A DNA stretch of 64,000 nt from MWBF01 sp040772005. GTDB taxonomy: Bacteria > Chloroflexota > Anaerolineae > CG2-30-64-16. The stretch is taken from the NCBI GenBank assembly GCA_040772005.1, contig JAXGYZ010000003.1:744001-808000 (forward strand). The letters are read 5' to 3'. Below the pieces are notes generated by a model, which saw nothing but the letters and a program-made list of their open reading frames with translations, did not search any database and had not been told where the DNA came from. Both the position numbers and the translations under genes were made by a program. Shown piece after piece: positions 63,690 through 64,000 of this stretch; position 1 is the stretch's first letter; each line of letters starts with the position of its first letter.

Positions 63690-64000
63690 TCAGTCCGCGA
63701 CCGTTGCGTCGTTGAGCAGCAGGCGGCCCATATAGCCGACTTCCGCGCCTTGCAGCCGCTTGCCGGTCGCAATGATGTCCACCGGGTAGTACAACGGCTG
63801 CCAGGGCGCGTCGGCCAGGATCAACATCTGCGCCTCGACGTAGAGGCCCGCCCGTGCCGCCTTGTCCATCTCCTGCGCCCCCTGAACCAGCAGGGCATCC
63901 ACCTGGGGGTTGCTGTAGCCGACACGGTTGGTGCTGCCGATGCGGTCGGAACCGAGATAGATGTTCAGCGCGTCCGGGTCGTTCCAGTCGTAACGCCAGA
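63690..64000 (-). CDS. peptide-type ABC transporter substrate-binding protein, C-terminal part
   Basis: Last 103 or so residues of a solute-binding protein of the SBP_bac_5 (peptide/nickel) family; the gene enters from the right edge and ends at TGA 63690. Recognisable C-terminal marks are WRYDWNDPDALNIYLGSD, GYSNPQVDALL, AARAGLYVEAQMLI and DAPWQPLYYP. It is the first gene seen of the importer operon, followed by both permeases. Signal peptide and ligand site lie outside the window. Confidence 0.85.
   Translation of the reverse strand, partial: WRYDWNDPDALNIYLGSDRIGSTNRVGYSNPQVDALLVQGAQEMDKAARAGLYVEAQMLILADAPWQPLYYPVDIIATGKRLQGAEVGYMGRLLLNDATVAD

Noticed and set aside
61504..64000. ABC genes as the exporter of the peptide
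   Set aside because: The permeases and binding protein are importer-type, in a separate convergent unit.

Overview
The window is GC-rich and almost fully coding. Most of it (1-60304, all read on the minus strand, right to left) is one colinear hybrid polyketide/non-ribosomal peptide assembly line: a stand-alone acyl carrier protein, two PKS-NRPS hybrid proteins and six NRPS proteins, the last running off the left edge. The genes are packed as a single operon: 4-nt ATGA overlaps (12692-12695, 27951-27954, 44621-44624), a 1-nt TGATG overlap (19525), or gaps of 11-78 nt. In transcription order: ACP (59930-60304); KS-AT-ACP-C-A-PCP (52988-59851); KS-AT-KR-ACP-C-A-PCP (44621-52960); C-A-PCP-sulfotransferase-C-A-PCP-E (35037-44624); C-A-PCP-C-A-PCP (27951-34991); C-A-PCP-C-A-PCP-E (19525-27954); C-A-PCP-C-A-PCP (12692-19525); C-A-PCP-C-A-PCP-C-A-PCP (2373-12695); C-A... 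(1-2361, partial). That is 14 visible adenylation domains and 2 malonyl extensions. No thioesterase, tailoring enzyme, regulator, exporter or starter-activating enzyme is in view.

Reading the ten-residue specificity codes by eye against GrsA gives a tentative chain: acyl starter, malonyl (keto), Tyr-like, malonyl (reduced to hydroxyl, so a statine-type unit), unassigned, Ile/Val, D-Gln, unassigned, Phe, then two residues with the same unassigned code (the second D), unassigned, Phe, Orn-like, Asn, Tyr-like, Thr and onward. This looks like a large acylated lipopeptide with a possible sulfate ester. The epimerization domains sit at the ends of two proteins, and each is followed by a protein opening with the condensation type expected to accept a D residue.

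The most striking feature is repeat DNA inside the genes. Nearly every adenylation domain carries short 7-bp tandem repeats and small hairpins, translated in frame, at two fixed loops: one just before motif A3 and one just before motif A7. These bracket the part of the domain that sets substrate choice. Some domains with different codes share nearly identical DNA up to A3 and then diverge, which suggests that the cores have been exchanged or the flanks homogenised.

Right of the operon lie a divergent intergenic region with promoter-like boxes (60305-60735), a plus-strand DUF72/YecE gene (60736-61503), a convergent intergenic region full of inverted repeats (61504-61809), and a minus-strand peptide-type ABC importer (permease C, permease B, end of the binding protein). 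The importer need not be linked to the pathway.

The organism cannot be fixed from this window. High GC, giant NRPS genes and many heptameric tandem repeats would fit a filamentous or environmental lineage such as Chloroflexota, with a high-GC cyanobacterium or planctomycete as alternatives. This is a low-confidence guess.
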